Below are positions 1 through 11,938 of a stretch of 64,000 bases of DNA, piece by piece (positions within the stretch are counted from its first letter, which is position 1; every line of letters begins with the position of its first letter). Source of the DNA: Hanleya hanleyi. Its lineage: Eukaryota > Mollusca > Polyplacophora > Lepidopleurida > Hanleyidae. A program made the position numbers and the translations under genes. The notes under the pieces were generated by a model. That model made no database searches. It saw only the letters and a program-made list of their open reading frames with translations, and was not told the DNA's origin. Location of the stretch: contig JAVTVY010020452.1 of NCBI GenBank assembly GCA_036873755.1, positions 1-64,000 of the forward strand, given 5' to 3'.

Positions 1-2990
1 ATCAATTCCGTTAATTTCTGTTTACTACCTATAATCTGTGGACAACCCTTTGGCTTTGGGTTAATACAAATTAGTTTTTCTTTTATCATGATCTACTGAG
101 CAAACCATTTCATTTTCACAAGTATGTTAGAAAAATGTATTGTTCGACGAAATAGAATTGATACAATTTCTGTTATGTTCAATTAATTAGGCTAACTTAT
201 TGTTTTCGTTAAATTCGTATTACGAATGATAATTCGTGGGCAACCCTTTTGCTTTGGTCTAATCAAAATCAGTGATTACCATGACCTAAACGCAACAATC
301 TATTTCCTTTTCGGAGATTTACTGCTCGACGAAAAGTTTACATTAAACTATGAAGATAAGACTATGACCTTATTCATAGAGTGTCATCGCATTTAATTGT
401 CTGTATATGACGTTTCGTCTCCGCGGTCTTGCCTCTGTACAATCATTGTGACCGTAATGTTGTGACTTGTAAACATGGTGGAGAATAACGCGCTTGGTCA
501 GCGTCGGGCACCACAGACTTGCAGTCAATAAATACTCCCTTGTTCAGTTTTCTACTGTTTGGCAGTCACATAGTTCATAATTTTCTAACGGATGACTTGA
601 TATGGCTATTACATCATAGTTTGAAGTATTGTATCTAATACTGCTAAGCGGGTGCTAGGGGCCGTGTGGTCATGTCTTGCAAGATGTCCACATGAACACA
701 CACAGTAAAAACGTTGCTGGGATACAAATCTTCACGGGGATCACTTATGGTACTTGTGATGTTTTCAGAAATATGCAGTTTATTTGTCTGTGGGGTCATA
801 TGACCTCTTGTCAGTACGTCGGCATCGTTTTCCACCACCCGTTTAGTGTTGCGTTCAATTACATCTTAGTAAAAACCCCAGCAACAGGTCAGGAAAACAC
901 ATCGATTTCCAGTTTGGTATCTTCGTCCCTGGGAACTTGCATTTGAATTTGAGTGCTTATCAAACAAACATTTCTCGCCCAAGCGGGTATACTGACCAAT
1001 CAATGTTCGCCAAAAGGCCTTATTACAATCTTAGACCCCAGAACTCCAACGGTTGTTTGTGACCTACAAATATACAAACCTATTCAGATCCCAATGTCAT
1101 TGATGTGGTCATACCAGCCATGGATAAATGTTCAAATCTGCAGGTCAAGATTCAATAAGACGGTGAATCGAAATGCTACCCCTACCCCCATTGTCGAGGG
1201 AAAATAAACGTACATTTTCGGTCTAAGCTGTACCATATTTCCAATCGGCAATGAATGGCCTTGTATTGAGATATCTGGCAAACCAGCTCATTCGCACGTT
1301 GTAATGCTTACCGTTTGTGAATAGGATGCCCCAATTTATTATTTGAGCCAACTGGCGCGAATGACGCTCGCTGTGGGGGTGGTGTCGACAAATGGGGTGA
1401 GCGAATAAATATTTCCCTTTTAAGGAATTTATCGACAATAACACACAGACATCTTCAGATATAAGGCAATTCTGCAGATTTGGGAATCGGGCCATCAAAC
1501 TGACCCAGATGTTTTTTCCCAACTAAAATTTTGAAAGGTTGTTTTGATCTTTTTGAGGGTCAAATATAACAACAACATATCCGAGCAGCCTCAACGCGGC
1601 TAGTTATGTCGCGGGGTGTTAACATTATACTCCTAAAGCAAATGAAAGCTGCTTTTTGTATTGATAGGAGACCGTTCCTTGATTGGAGGATTGCAAAATG
1701 ATACCGGCATTCTGCCAGCGCAGTGAAGCCGAAAACCCTTGCATAAGAGTTGCATATCACTTTTTCGCCAACATTTCTCAAACCTCGGAGAAAGAGAACA
1801 CATTTCACCTCCTACGTGCGAGTTTCACCATCATTTCATTCAAAGTTTCTCAAATTCTCTGATAAATGTCGTACACGGACAGCAAAATATGATCGTAGCG
1901 AGCAAGATCTCTGGCGCTAGGTTTCGTAACTTGTGTCTAATTCCGCTTAACCCCAGACAATTTGAACGTCACGTGTTTTACATCTCCATGATGATCAACC
2001 ATCTTGTTGTCATCATTAAAAACTGTTGACCACTTTTCTTTTGCCTGAAACCATTTTGTGTTGTTTTTTTGTTGTTGTTGTTCTTTTTTTTTAATTTTCA
2101 TTTCAGGCATATTTGGAATTGAGGCGAACCGTCGTACGTAGAAAACATTTCGATTATTGACGAGGAAATTCTGTTGTGAACGACGAATGAATATTGCATG
2201 TCGTATCGAACGCCTGAAAAATGAATGAACAGCCAACTGGTTAAATGGTGCTGAATCAGTAATGGTCAATTTTAAGTTAAGATAACACAGAATGATATTG
2301 AACTCTTTCAAAAGAGGGCATTTACCGGCCAGAACCATTCCCTGTCACGCATCTTATTATCTAAACCCCTTTCCAAAATGACGAAATTGTTTACACCATT
2401 GTATTGATAACGGTATTCCATTAGGTTAATAAGAAGGATAATACTATATGGAAACCGATACAGAAAATGTTTCACCAGCATGACCAGTGTCAAAATATCA
2501 GTGTTGAAAAATACTGAAATATCAATATTATGCTCATTGATATTTTTAAGACTGAGAAATATGCATTCTTGTTTTATCTGCTATTGACCCGTCAGTGTCA
2601 CACAATCGGGTGTTGAATACAACATTTATAGGGAAATACGTAGGTATGTTATCGGTCTTTGTGTTAATTGGTGGGGCATTTGTCGGGCGAGTCAACCAAA
2701 CGATTATGTAAAAGCGAGTGAGCGAAGCCGGTGACTTATGCATTACCTTCGTCGGACAAAGCATATTTTTTGCTTTCAAGAATTTTTTTACGTTATGCTG
2801 ACGTTGTTGTTGAAATTCTGATCGAATCACCGGTGGAGCCGACAGTAAAATTCATGCGCCGATGATAACCTGACGAATCACCTCACGTATTCAACTGTCT
2901 CGTTGAAAATTATGGCCGCAACCGTCTTCCATACCTATTCGCTTATTTTTCATATTCCCGGAATATCGAGGACTGAAAACGGTGGACATG
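1..2990. other. No gene recognised; diverged repeats only
   Basis: I see no convincing coding exon here. Two diverged copies of a roughly 195-bp unit lie side by side at about 20-170 and 215-335; both contain a CAACCCTTTxGCTTTGG core and a later TCGACGAAA. The stretch at about 625-712 is related, in reverse complement, to about 24602-24690; both share the core GGTGCTAGGGGCCGT and a downstream CCACATGAACA. It is therefore a dispersed repeat. The open frames in this part are short, have no family resemblance and overlap on both strands. Confidence 0.5.
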
Positions 2991-3011
2991 AGTTTTCCAG
3001 ATATTCTTCAT

Positions 3012-3152
3012 CCACCCGTAGGGTTCCCGGGTGTAAAAAGGGAATAGGACCCTACCCGTGGGGTTCCCGGGTGTGAAAAGGAATAGTACCCAACGTTGTG
3101 ATAAGACTGAAATATAGTTGAAAGCGACGTTAAATCATATTCACTCACTCAC
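3012..3152 (+). repeat. SINE-like element, 3' part, with TCAC tail
   Basis: Two copies of a motif resembling CGTGGGGTTCCCGGGTGTGA (the first with small differences) are followed by a conserved segment reading CTGAAATATAGTTGAAAGCG, then ACGTTAAATCATATTCACTCACTCAC. The same order of blocks recurs at 52793-53042, and a shorter version at about 8400-8456. A shared body with a simple-sequence 3' tail is typical of SINEs. The tail segment also resembles the 3' end of LINE copies in this window (see 25592-26035 and 32495-32935). Confidence 0.65.
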
Positions 3153-6087
3153 CCTTTATTTTTTCATGAGTGACTACTCTCATCCAATTCATAAGATTGT
3201 TTCCGTCTCAAGTGTCGTAACGGCATTTATTCTCAATGAACTAGTGATTCAGTACCACACCGGCTTGACTGAACTCCGTTGAAAATAAACATAATAAATA
3301 TAGTGAACAATATAATGATACTGTAATAATATTTATTACCATAAATTTCGCATTTAAAATTTGACAAACGAGTTGATTTGAATTGTAAACATCTAGTGCT
3401 CAGTTAGATTTTAATTAACAGTAAAACGGTTAAAATGGACGAAAATGGACACTACGAACTGACACGAATCTTAACTAAGTTCACAAAGTAAGACAACCAG
3501 TATCAAATAACACGGCACAAGATAAATGCGCAAATAAACGAGTTTAGAGATGAATCCAGATTCGTGTTCCAGTGCGCAACATAGAGCTGCCAAAATTGGT
3601 GGGACTATTTTTTAGCCATGATGGTGATATGAATTGTTTCTCCCGGATAATGCGTTCGTGCATCGCACACTCCTGTTATCCACAATGAGAAATTATTTGC
3701 ATTTGATTATCACATTTCAAAACATTAAACGTCAAGTTTGTTGGAAGAATGCAATATTGATATCTGAACTACGTCAATATTGGTATGAGTTTTAGATTGA
3801 GATTTATTGAGAATCTCAGCCAGATATATAGATAAATAGAACCAGGGATCCCCAGGGTTGCACCATTAGTTCGAGAACTAGTTTCATTGCGGCCCTGCTT
3901 TTTTCACATTTATACTTTATTAGCAAAATTGATTATAATATTACGTAAGAAACGTTTGAACATTATAGCAGAATATTTAGTTGACCAACTTATACTATTC
4001 CATGAAACAATTGCAGAGTTTATACAGTTACAAAAATGTTTTACAGTGACACCAGCAAACATACCATTTAATACAACACGCATAAATTCAGATTATTATA
4101 AGTGGAGGTGCAACACTCGCCTGCATTGTGTATGGCAATATATTACCAATATAGAATACGGTATAGTTAAATCAATAAAATCCATATTTAAGCTTCTAAT
4201 ACGTTTTAACTGGCGAAGAAAGATTAAAGTAATTGTGGAATGCCGGATAAACTATATATAGTTCCCTCATCTGGTTTTAAAAATGTGTTAACACTTAGTT
4301 GTACACTGACGCTGGTATAGCGAACTGTTTTTGACGATTCCAATCTAAAAGTATATTGACCAGATGATCACGTGCCAAACTATGTATAATTTTCCACACA
4401 TAACACCTATGAACTCGCTCAGTACAATTTAGACTGAAAAAGAAGAATAACAATAACGACCAAAACAAGGGGGTTCAACTTTGAACCCTAATAATGGTAA
4501 AGGTTCTGTCATATATTTTCTCGACACTCGATTGTGGCTCACATTCTTCTTCCTAGACCATCAAGTCTTTCTAAAGGCCAGAATCACTAGACCCGTTGTT
4601 GTTGTAACAAATCTGGTATCAATCTTGAAAAAAATCGCAATATCTCAAAGCTGACTAACAATAAACATCTGGAACGTTATGTATTATTGAGAGTATTTTG
4701 ATGGAGTGAGAAATATTTCTATGGAAATTTTTCTTGGACATTTTGTCAAGTTTGTAAAAACAATTGTGCGTGAGATCTATAATTCGAAAGTCCTACTATG
4801 AGAAATTATAATGTGCAAGTAGCAGTCATTTACAAATAATGAAAACTTCCTATGTTAGAACATCTTTTCCTGAACAGAACGTTTTAAATATAGCTGATGC
4901 GTGTAACTGGACACTAGAAAAAAACTCATATTTTGGAAAAGTAGCCATATATACAATAAAAAAAAGTTCAAATCTCTGTTCCAAACTGAGATATTGAAAA
5001 TTTCCAAGACTGATATCAAATCTGTTCCATCAACAACAACAACTCCAGTAGTTTTTGGTCCCATAAAACATTACCGCAATGAATTAGTGTAAATAATCAA
5101 GAATTCCAATGACAATCCCATAGGTTATATTAGGTAATAATTACACGATTGTGATACCACAAAATATTACAATACGATTTCAACACACAATCGAGAGTTA
5201 ATTGGTCAAATTGATATACAAGCCATAAGCGGTAAAACGCAATGCTTGTTTCTGGTCACCTCGCTCGTCGTTCTGAATGCTGTAAAGTTGCCGTAGACAA
5301 CAACAGCACAAACAACCGACAATTTTTCGTCTCAAATATCACGGCCCTTACAATCCAAAGTTTTCACAAGATATTTAGAGCCTATAATATGTTAGCTTAA
5401 ACGGATGGCAACATCCCAAACCTCGCATTTGTGTTTGCATGCCCAGCTAAAGAAGAAAAATGACTGTAGGTGTCTCCATACAGCCAAGATTATGGATAAA
5501 TTCAAAACCGTACAAACTATGTGCTCCGCGCAGGAAATTATTTCGTTCAATGGTAAATCAGTGAAAAAAATTTGCCCGGTACTATTCAAAATGGCTGCCT
5601 CTCTTGCTGCAAAATTTAATTGGTTACGAGAGATTGAAAATGCAAAACTTGTTATACCCTGTTACTAGTAGTTCAACATGATACCGCGAAGCAACAAGGT
5701 GAACTATGGTAAAGTAGAGATCAACCCAGAAAGTTTAACTGTTTAACATGGGAAACCATAAGAAACCATTCTTTCCTTGATCCTACTTCGAGCTATATCA
5801 TGAACAGACGTATGGATCTGAGTTCTGGGTCGGAAAATTATCCAAGAGATAACGTGATCCTCATTCCGAGTGAGGTTGTGGCCACATTATGCTGAAGTTA
5901 GCATATCCTCGTATGACAGGGACCAACTGTCGTAAGTCGTGATAAGTTTGTTTCGGGAACGAGTGGAGGGGTCACTTTCGAATACAGAGCTAAAACAGTC
6001 GCGATCGATCCAAAATTTAGTGAGAGCAGATGAACAGATAGTGACAAGGACACACCGTATTACCTCTGCATCCATACCGAGTGAGGA
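3153..6087. other. No gene recognised
   Basis: This is AT-rich sequence with no domain I can recognise on either strand. A 124-codon open frame at 3887-4261 is strongly A/T-biased, has no motif and no plausible splice context, and was not accepted. Other frames are shorter. The stretch is downstream of the PAN-like exon at 6088-6365 and may hold its 3' untranslated region, but I cannot identify a polyadenylation signal with confidence. Confidence 0.4.
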
Positions 6088-6365
6088 TTATGGCACCAAA
6101 GAAAAAACAATTTCCCCTTGGGAGAGAGAGGTTTCAGGGTATCTGTCCAAGCTCAGTCGGCACATACCGGAGGAGATCTTGTCGGTGTAGTAGGAGAAGG
6201 AATAACATTGGGGATATAGACACTCCCTGGCGCATTCCTCCATGGTCAGCGTTGAGGTTTGAAGTAGTATTCTGTCATATCGTATCTTAGCGTCAGTGCG
6301 GTATTTCCGGAATGTACGACTGGAACTTCGCTTGTTCAATCCATCTTCCCGATCCATAACAACAG
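6088..6365 (-). CDS. PAN/apple-like domain, candidate terminal exon
   Basis: Read on the minus strand, an acceptor (CTTGCTTGTAG) is followed by an open exon that begins in phase 1 and ends at a stop codon, encoding about 91 residues. The middle has the spacing of a PAN/apple domain: MEECARECLYPQCYSFSYY, then a later CRL. PAN domains are disulphide-bonded adhesion modules in secreted or membrane proteins. The phase-1 start matches the phase-1 exon ends of the lectin gene upstream (26301-26591), so this could be a distal exon of that gene, in which case the LTR element at 6755-18368 sits in its intron. It could equally be the last exon of a separate gene. No other exons of such a gene were found in between. 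Confidence 0.45.
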
Positions 6366-6754
6366 CTACAAGCAAGAACAGGTTATATCATCAGCAATTC
6401 TCCAGCAGGTAAACGATCAGCTTAAAAGATGAAACTGAAACCGAGAGAGAACCTTCCTTGACTTACATAAAACATAATTAATTAATGAATTAATTATTTA
6501 ATGAAACAGCAAATTAGACAATGTAACTAGTAGTTCACAAATACGCTCAATTTATATTTAAAGAGGTGGGAAATACGGTACTCGAATCCCAGGATTTTCC
6601 AGCATGGCGGACGAAAGATTGGAGGGGGAAAGGTCAAGGTCGGATGCAGAAACGGTGAAAGTTCCCTACGAAGAACCATTTGAGATTGTAACTTCACTCC
6701 AAGTACAATCCTAATATTATCTATAAAACACAAAACCTCGAATTTTATTGCTGG
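6366..6754. other. No gene recognised
   Basis: This short unannotated stretch lies between the PAN-like exon and the 5' LTR. It contains a small AT-rich palindromic patch near 6478-6500 (alternating TAATTAAT), and nothing else I can support. Confidence 0.4.
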
Positions 6755-6996
6755 TGTGGTAGTGGCCGCTGAGATCATGTTGAACCAGCGAAGATGGCCG
6801 GAAAGTCCCGAAGACCCTCAGCCAATGAAAAGCTAGTAGGCTGAAAACGGGAGATCGGGGAGTCCGTGCTTAAACTCGGCCCAGTCGACCACAGCCAACC
6901 GTACTGACAAGAGGTACTATATACAGCCGGAGGGATTTGCAAGATCTATTATACAGGTAAGACTGCCGCATCTTCTCCCGGACTGAGTGCTACTTC
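6755..6996 (+). repeat. 5' LTR
   Basis: This copy matches 18127-18368 over 242 bp with four substitutions. It begins with TGTGGTAGTGG. It carries a CCAAT box (CAGCCAATGAAAAG near 6818), a TATA-like ACTATATACAG near 6916-6926 and, close to its end, a consensus splice donor (ATACAG|GTAAGA). The final shared base is the C of CTACTTC. The usual terminal CA is present only at the 3' copy if one extra base is counted there. I saw no AATAAA in the LTR. Confidence 0.9.
6957..6962 (+). promoter_or_regulatory. Splice donor-like site inside the LTR
   Basis: The sequence CAG|GTAAGA matches the eukaryotic 5' splice consensus almost exactly and lies about 35 bases downstream of the TATA-like motif, so it would be within a transcript started in the LTR. 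Both LTRs keep the GTAAG core (GTAAGA in the 5' copy, GTAAGC in the 3' copy). Possible partners downstream are the acceptors before gag (9372) and before the TatD block (15211). Use in vivo is inferred. Confidence 0.45.
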
Positions 6997-6999
6997 GAC

Positions 7000-7011
7000 T
7001 GGTGCCAAAGT
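7000..7011 (+). promoter_or_regulatory. Primer-binding-site-like sequence
   Basis: TGGTGCCAAAGT begins three bases after the end of the shared LTR sequence. TGG followed by a unique stretch is the expected form for pairing with the CCA 3' end of a tRNA. I could not assign the tRNA species from memory. Its position immediately inside the 5' LTR supports the LTR boundary. Confidence 0.6.
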
Positions 7012-8280
7012 AAACTAATACAAGCCTAATTTTGATTGCAAAATTAAATATAGCCTTGTAGGGCGATATCTGAAACGCACGTGGTCTTGGCTGTTTGGCT
7101 CCTGACATTTTCTTTTCGGCCGCCATGTTGAATTTCGAATAATTTAGCGGAGAGCTTTCGGTTTTTGAAACCTCTAGACGGGTATATTGGCTTGATATTT
7201 CCGGTTTTATTAAAGTAAAACCTACGGATATAAAGGATAAATTTAGCGGTTAGTGGGAATTGTGGATTTAATTGTAAATAATTAGGAATTTTTTTTCGGG
7301 TTGATTAGAGTGAAGTCCGTGCGGGACAATTTTAGTTTCAATTTCCAAACTGTGATATAGAAGATAGAATAGTATATTATTGTTTGGAATAGGATAGAAA
7401 ACGCCGGAATAAAACTCTGAATTAGGAACAATTTCGGTGTCGAGCATTTGGTGGTATTAAACCTGATTATTTGGGGTTTATTTTTATATGAGTAAACCGG
7501 TTCACTTGATGTGAACAATTGGGAAACCTAGTCGGGTATTACAAGAGTAGTTTCCCTTGGTCTGGGAGTTGATTCGCCGGGCTTCCTGTTGTCCACTGAG
7601 TACCGGCCTTTAATTCTAAATTAATTAGTTTATTTATTTATTTTTTTTTGTTCGTAATATTCGGCTGTTATTTTGTTTTCTAAATTTATAGTGCAGTTAG
7701 GGATTAGGAAAGTTTGAGTTAATATAAATATATATAGCTGGCCTCAGTGGATCCCTCCGGTTGAAAATGGTCTTAAACTTTAATATGCTGGCTATATAGG
7801 CATTATTTGATTTTTATAATTTGAAGTATTGTGGTGTGAAATCATTTCATATATCATTTCATAACAAAACCTTCATCGATCATTGTGTGTTTATCATGTG
7901 TGTTGCTTTCTGTGTTGCGTGTTAATGTGTGTATGTATGCAAGGTTGTGTTTTTGTGATTTGATTGACATCATATTAATTAGGATAGATTTCAACCCTCA
8001 ATTAAATCCTTTGTACACTATAATCCACTCAAAGAGCCAACATTTAATCTTATTCTGATACTGCTAGTAGGCATACGAATTGGCAAATATTGTTATAATG
8101 ATCAACCGTTACCTTTATAGTAATAGCTAGGGATTCTAATTCAAAACATTTGATTGTATTATATTGAATGAAATTTCTATTAAATAATGTTGAGGGGTTG
8201 AATAGATTGAAAATTATTTATAATATAACTCTAGTGGCAGAGTAGGAATTATCTTGGAGATTAAAAAAGAGTAGTGTTCC
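7012..8280 (+). other. Long AT-rich leader of the LTR element
   Basis: This untranslated-looking leader lies between the primer-binding site and the repeat block. It is T-rich, with many stops in all frames. I see no conserved domain and no full-length open frame on either strand. A leader of about 2.5 kb before gag is long for a Gypsy element. Confidence 0.5.
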
Positions 8281-8339
8281 CTGACTAAAAGATCTTCAGG
8301 TTGTAAATTGGCTCACTGGTTTAGTAATAGGTCGGTTTC

Positions 8340-8458
8340 TGACAATGGATCCAGTCGGATTCTGACTTGGGCTGGGCTGGGTGGTGCTTAGTTGGTTCAT
8401 CGTGATATAGCTGAAGTATTGTTGAAAGCGACGTTAAAAGCTATTCACTCACTCACTA
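8340..8458 (+). repeat. SINE-like tail inside the LTR leader
   Basis: The segment contains CGTGATATAGCTGAAGTATT, GTTGAAAGCGACGTTAAAAG and then (TCAC)n-like CTATTCACTCACTCAC. It corresponds to the 3' end of the SINE-like copies at 3012-3152 and 52793-53042. The left boundary is uncertain. It is probably a SINE inserted into an ancestor of the LTR element, or captured by it. Confidence 0.55.
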
Positions 8459-8509
8459 TTAACTCCTCGATTTAGTACAATTTAAAAATCAAATTATTTG
8501 ATTCATCTT

Positions 8510-9335
8510 CAGTCGGTATTTTTCCAATTTGGATTGGTTAAGTGATTGAAGTGGACCGATTCATACTGGTTCTACTAGTAAGTGCCAGTTAGCGATATTA
8601 GTCCTCGGTCGGTATTTTCCAGTTTAAATTTTATAACTGATTGAGGTGAACTAATTCATAATGGTTCTACTGGTAAGTAAGTGCCAGCTAGTGACATTAG
8701 TCCGCGGTCGGTATTTTTCCAATTTGGATTGGTAAGTGATTGAAGTGAACCGATTCATACTGGTTTTGCTGGTTGGTAAGTGCCAGTTAGCGACATTAGT
8801 CCGCAGTCGGTATTTTTCCAATTTGGATTGGTAAGTGATTAAAGTGAACCGATTCATACTGGTTCGGCTGGTTGGTGAGTGCCAGTTAGTGATCAGTCCT
8901 CGGTCGGTATTTTCCAGTTTGCATTTGGTAACTGATTGAGGTGAACTGATGCATACTGGTTCTGCTAATTAGTAAGTGTCAGTTACTGATATCGGTCCTT
9001 GGCCGCTATTTCCCAGTTTGCATTTGGTAACTGATTGTGGCGTACTGGTTCTACTGGTTGGTAAATACCAGTTACGCAACATTGGTTTTTGTTTGTTTTT
9101 TTGTTTTTTTTTTATTTTATTTTTATTTTTCACTCCCCATCTCCGATCGGTATTTTCCAAATTGTTTGGAGAGGGAAGTTAACTGACGCACGCTGGTTAT
9201 ACGGGTTGGTGAGTGCTGGTTGACATTGTTTATTTATTCTTTTTTATTTTTCTTTTTTTTTCTTTCTCCCATCCCTATCATCGGTATTTGCCAACTTAAA
9301 GCGGATTAAGTCGGGCTGATACACTGTGGCGATAC
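8510..9335 (+). repeat. Diverged tandem repeat, about 97-bp period
   Basis: The unit begins around (T/C)CGGTATTTTTCCA and ends with an AGTGCCAGTTAGCGACATTAG-like block. Starts near 8514, 8610, 8709, 8808, 8905 and 9004 are spaced 96-100 bases; two more degenerate copies at about 9148 and 9281 are separated by T-rich insertions. The array lies in the gag leader. Leader repeats can serve in packaging or translation control, but nothing here shows a function. Confidence 0.7.
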
Positions 9336-9496
9336 TAGTGGTGGATAGTGAATTAATGATTTGATTTCTGCAGTTGCCTGGTTGGTTAATGGTTGATATA
9401 TTGGTGGTTGGATAGGACCTTGACGGTTTCGGGTGATATAGTGGAGAATATTGGTTATAATTTCCGTTGGCTTGTCTGCTCACTTCGATTCTTGAC

Positions 9497-11938
9497 ATGG
9501 CAGATAGTGAGATAGGGCCATTGAATGTAGCAATAGCTACAAGTGAGGAATTGATTCAATTGGAAGGTATTGGTGCAGCTAGGGCTAATGCATTAGTAGC
9601 TCTCCAAAGACCAGATGAAATGATTCCATTTGAGGAATTTTTGCAAGCAACAAAGTTTACAAAGGAATATGCCTTTGAGTTGTTGTTGCATGAAACCATA
9701 ACTGGGGTAGAGATGCGGGGTAGTACACTCATGGAGTATCAATTAAAACTTCAAGAAAGTCATCTACGTGGATTGCAAAAGAAATTTGTGGAAAATCGTG
9801 TGTTCTTGGAGAGTCAATTGGCCACCAGGGACCACGAGATACAGAAATTCATTAGTGATTTTTCTAGTAGGAATGATCAATGGGGAGAAGTCATTCAGCG
9901 TCTTCGGAATGAAGTAGAAACTGTAGTTGATCAGCATCAGGAATTGACTGATCGAGTAGGTGAAATAGAGGAAAAGGTTGATACTCAAGGGCGTCAATTG
10001 ACCCAAGTGGATATTAAGGTTGAACAATTAGGTCAGCAAGTAAACACGCAAGTAGGTGAAGTGAATGACAGAGTAGGTGAAGTGAATGACAAAGTTGACC
10101 AACTAGGTCAACAAGTAAACACTCAAGTAGGTCAAGTGGATGGTAAAGTAGAACAAATGGGGTCAGATATAAGAATTGTCGTTGCATTATTAAGAAACCA
10201 ACAGGTGGGAGCATCAGAAAGTTCATTGCAGGTAACCTCTGAACAGACAAGGGACGGTCGTCAGGCGGACCTAGCAGATAATGCTGACACACCTCAACAG
10301 TTAACTGAAAGGGGTAGGGAAGAGGTTCCAAATCGGTCGAATGCAGTTCCGGTTCCAGTAACGCCATCGCCTGCACCAGTAAATACATTCCATGCTCGGT
10401 TGAACGCAGTTGCGGTTCAGCCGAGCAATCACCATGTTCAGGTGAATGTGCCACCTGCACCTGTGAATGCTCCACATTTAGGAGTGGACTTAAATCCACT
10501 AAATAATACCTTTCCGGTCGGCGAGGTTGTTCAGCAAGAGCCAAGGCAGGAGTCGGCTCAGCAACATGCCGATGAGGGAATATTGGAGGATACCACTGTT
10601 CCTACGGCTGTGCTGGACAACTCCCAGACTAGATTTATGGATGGATTGATGAGCGTAATGCCATCGACTCGTGTCTATGGTCATGGCAATCCCCCAGGTA
10701 TTCGGGGACCAGTTCGTAATTCTGGATTGCCAACTTCCGTTCATACGGGTCCAGCTCGAGGGACGGAGGTTGGTAGTCAAGAAGTCGGTTCACAGGCCGT
10801 TCGATCAATAGGTGTGCATCAGAATGCAAGGACTTCGACTCCTGCTAGATGTGATGCTGAGGCGGCCAGTCGGTATGCCTTACCTCCACCACTTAGCCAT
10901 AGGGGGGTGAGGTACGATTCTCAACCGCAGCCCCCTGCGGTAATCAATAATAATGTAGTCCAAGCCCCTGTGCTGGCGGCAACGGATGATGTACCATCAG
11001 GAGCAGAAGCTGATACTGATGATAGTGGATGTAATAGTGGCTCCGGTTACTCCCGCGCATCGAGATCTCCGAGGACTAGTAGGTCGACTAGGGGATATCG
11101 TAGGCGTAGCCGTAGCCCACATTTACCGAAGACTTTGGTGTTTTCTGGCGCAAAAGATACTTGGATTCCATTTCGAATTAAATTCGAATTGGAATCCAAG
11201 ATTAGGGCATGGAATAAGAAGAAAGCTCTCCGAAAACTTTTGGAGTGCATGCATGGGAAAGCCATCGAGTATTTCCATGTGCAATCCGAAAGAGACAAGG
11301 GAGACTTGGACAGATTAATGGAGAATTTAGAAAAGCGATATGGTATTCGCGAACCTCCGCAAGCAATAAGGCGGCGGTTGCAGGTTGAGGAACGGGGTCC
11401 TGATGAAACACTCGAGGATTTTGCGGAAAAATGCAACTATTTGGCATTGAATGCTTATCCCGATGCTCCAGACAGTGTTATTCAAACTGTTTGTGTGGAG
11501 CATTTTTTGCGAGGATGCCGGGAGCGACAGGCAGTTGCCTTCGCAATGGAGAAAGAGCCACAAACAATTCAAGAGGCTTTGAAGTATGTGACTCTGTCCT
11601 TGCATAATCACAAGTCATTGGCTGTGAAATCTGTTCGGGCTGTGGGCCTGGATCAAAATACAGAGCCTATGATATGGGCAACTGATACGGAGAAGCAGTT
11701 AAGTGAGGAGTTGAGGACAACTATAAGGACATTAATTGGGGAGTGCATCCAGGGCAAAGTGAAGGAGTCTCTCCAGAATTCAAGGACCCCTACTGCTATT
11801 ACATGCTACACGTGCGGGAAAGTGGGACACAAGAGTTCTCAGTGTGCACAGTCAACGAGAAACGCGAGATCTCAATTACGGTGTTATAGCTGTTCCAAGA
11901 GGTTCCAAATCGGTCGAATGCAGTTCCGGTTCCAGTAA
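9497..11938 (+). CDS. gag: Gag polyprotein with N-terminal helix-hairpin-helix
   Basis: The frame is open from 9467; the first ATG is at 9497, giving 813 residues. Residues about 9-55 resemble a helix-hairpin-helix DNA-binding motif (EELIQLEGIGAARANALVAL). A long coiled-coil region with repeated QLGQQVNTQVGEV-type heptads follows at about 100-235, then a Pro/Ser/Asn-rich linker and an RS-rich basic stretch (YSRASRSPRTSRS). Next come a retrotransposon capsid-like domain (about 545-710) and a CCHC zinc knuckle (CYTCGKVGHKSSQC, 770-783). A second knuckle starts at CYSCSK (about 796) but is cut off: the last dozen residues and the stop come from duplicated gag sequence read in another frame. Gag forms the particle and binds RNA. 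Downstream pol frames are missing after this break. Confidence 0.85.
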   Translation: MADSEIGPLNVAIATSEELIQLEGIGAARANALVALQRPDEMIPFEEFLQATKFTKEYAFELLLHETITGVEMRGSTLMEYQLKLQESHLRGLQKKFVENRVFLESQLATRDHEIQKFISDFSSRNDQWGEVIQRLRNEVETVVDQHQELTDRVGEIEEKVDTQGRQLTQVDIKVEQLGQQVNTQVGEVNDRVGEVNDKVDQLGQQVNTQVGQVDGKVEQMGSDIRIVVALLRNQQVGASESSLQVTSEQTRDGRQADLADNADTPQQLTERGREEVPNRSNAVPVPVTPSPAPVNTFHARLNAVAVQPSNHHVQVNVPPAPVNAPHLGVDLNPLNNTFPVGEVVQQEPRQESAQQHADEGILEDTTVPTAVLDNSQTRFMDGLMSVMPSTRVYGHGNPPGIRGPVRNSGLPTSVHTGPARGTEVGSQEVGSQAVRSIGVHQNARTSTPARCDAEAASRYALPPPLSHRGVRYDSQPQPPAVINNNVVQAPVLAATDDVPSGAEADTDDSGCNSGSGYSRASRSPRTSRSTRGYRRRSRSPHLPKTLVFSGAKDTWIPFRIKFELESKIRAWNKKKALRKLLECMHGKAIEYFHVQSERDKGDLDRLMENLEKRYGIREPPQAIRRRLQVEERGPDETLEDFAEKCNYLALNAYPDAPDSVIQTVCVEHFLRGCRERQAVAFAMEKEPQTIQEALKYVTLSLHNHKSLAVKSVRAVGLDQNTEPMIWATDTEKQLSEELRTTIRTLIGECIQGKVKESLQNSRTPTAITCYTCGKVGHKSSQCAQSTRNARSQLRCYSCSKRFQIGRMQFRFQ

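Noticed and set aside
1937..2338. 133-codon minus-strand frame
   Set aside because: Contains low-complexity Lys/Gln runs from a T-rich tract and no recognisable domain.
3887..4261. 124-codon plus-strand frame
   Set aside because: AT-driven composition rich in Ile, Lys and Asn, no motif and no splice or promoter context.
10014..10544. Antisense ORF of 176 codons within gag (and its copy at 12179-12742 on the plus strand)
   Set aside because: It is a shadow of the gag coding strand; the sense frame has clear HhH, coiled-coil and capsid features.
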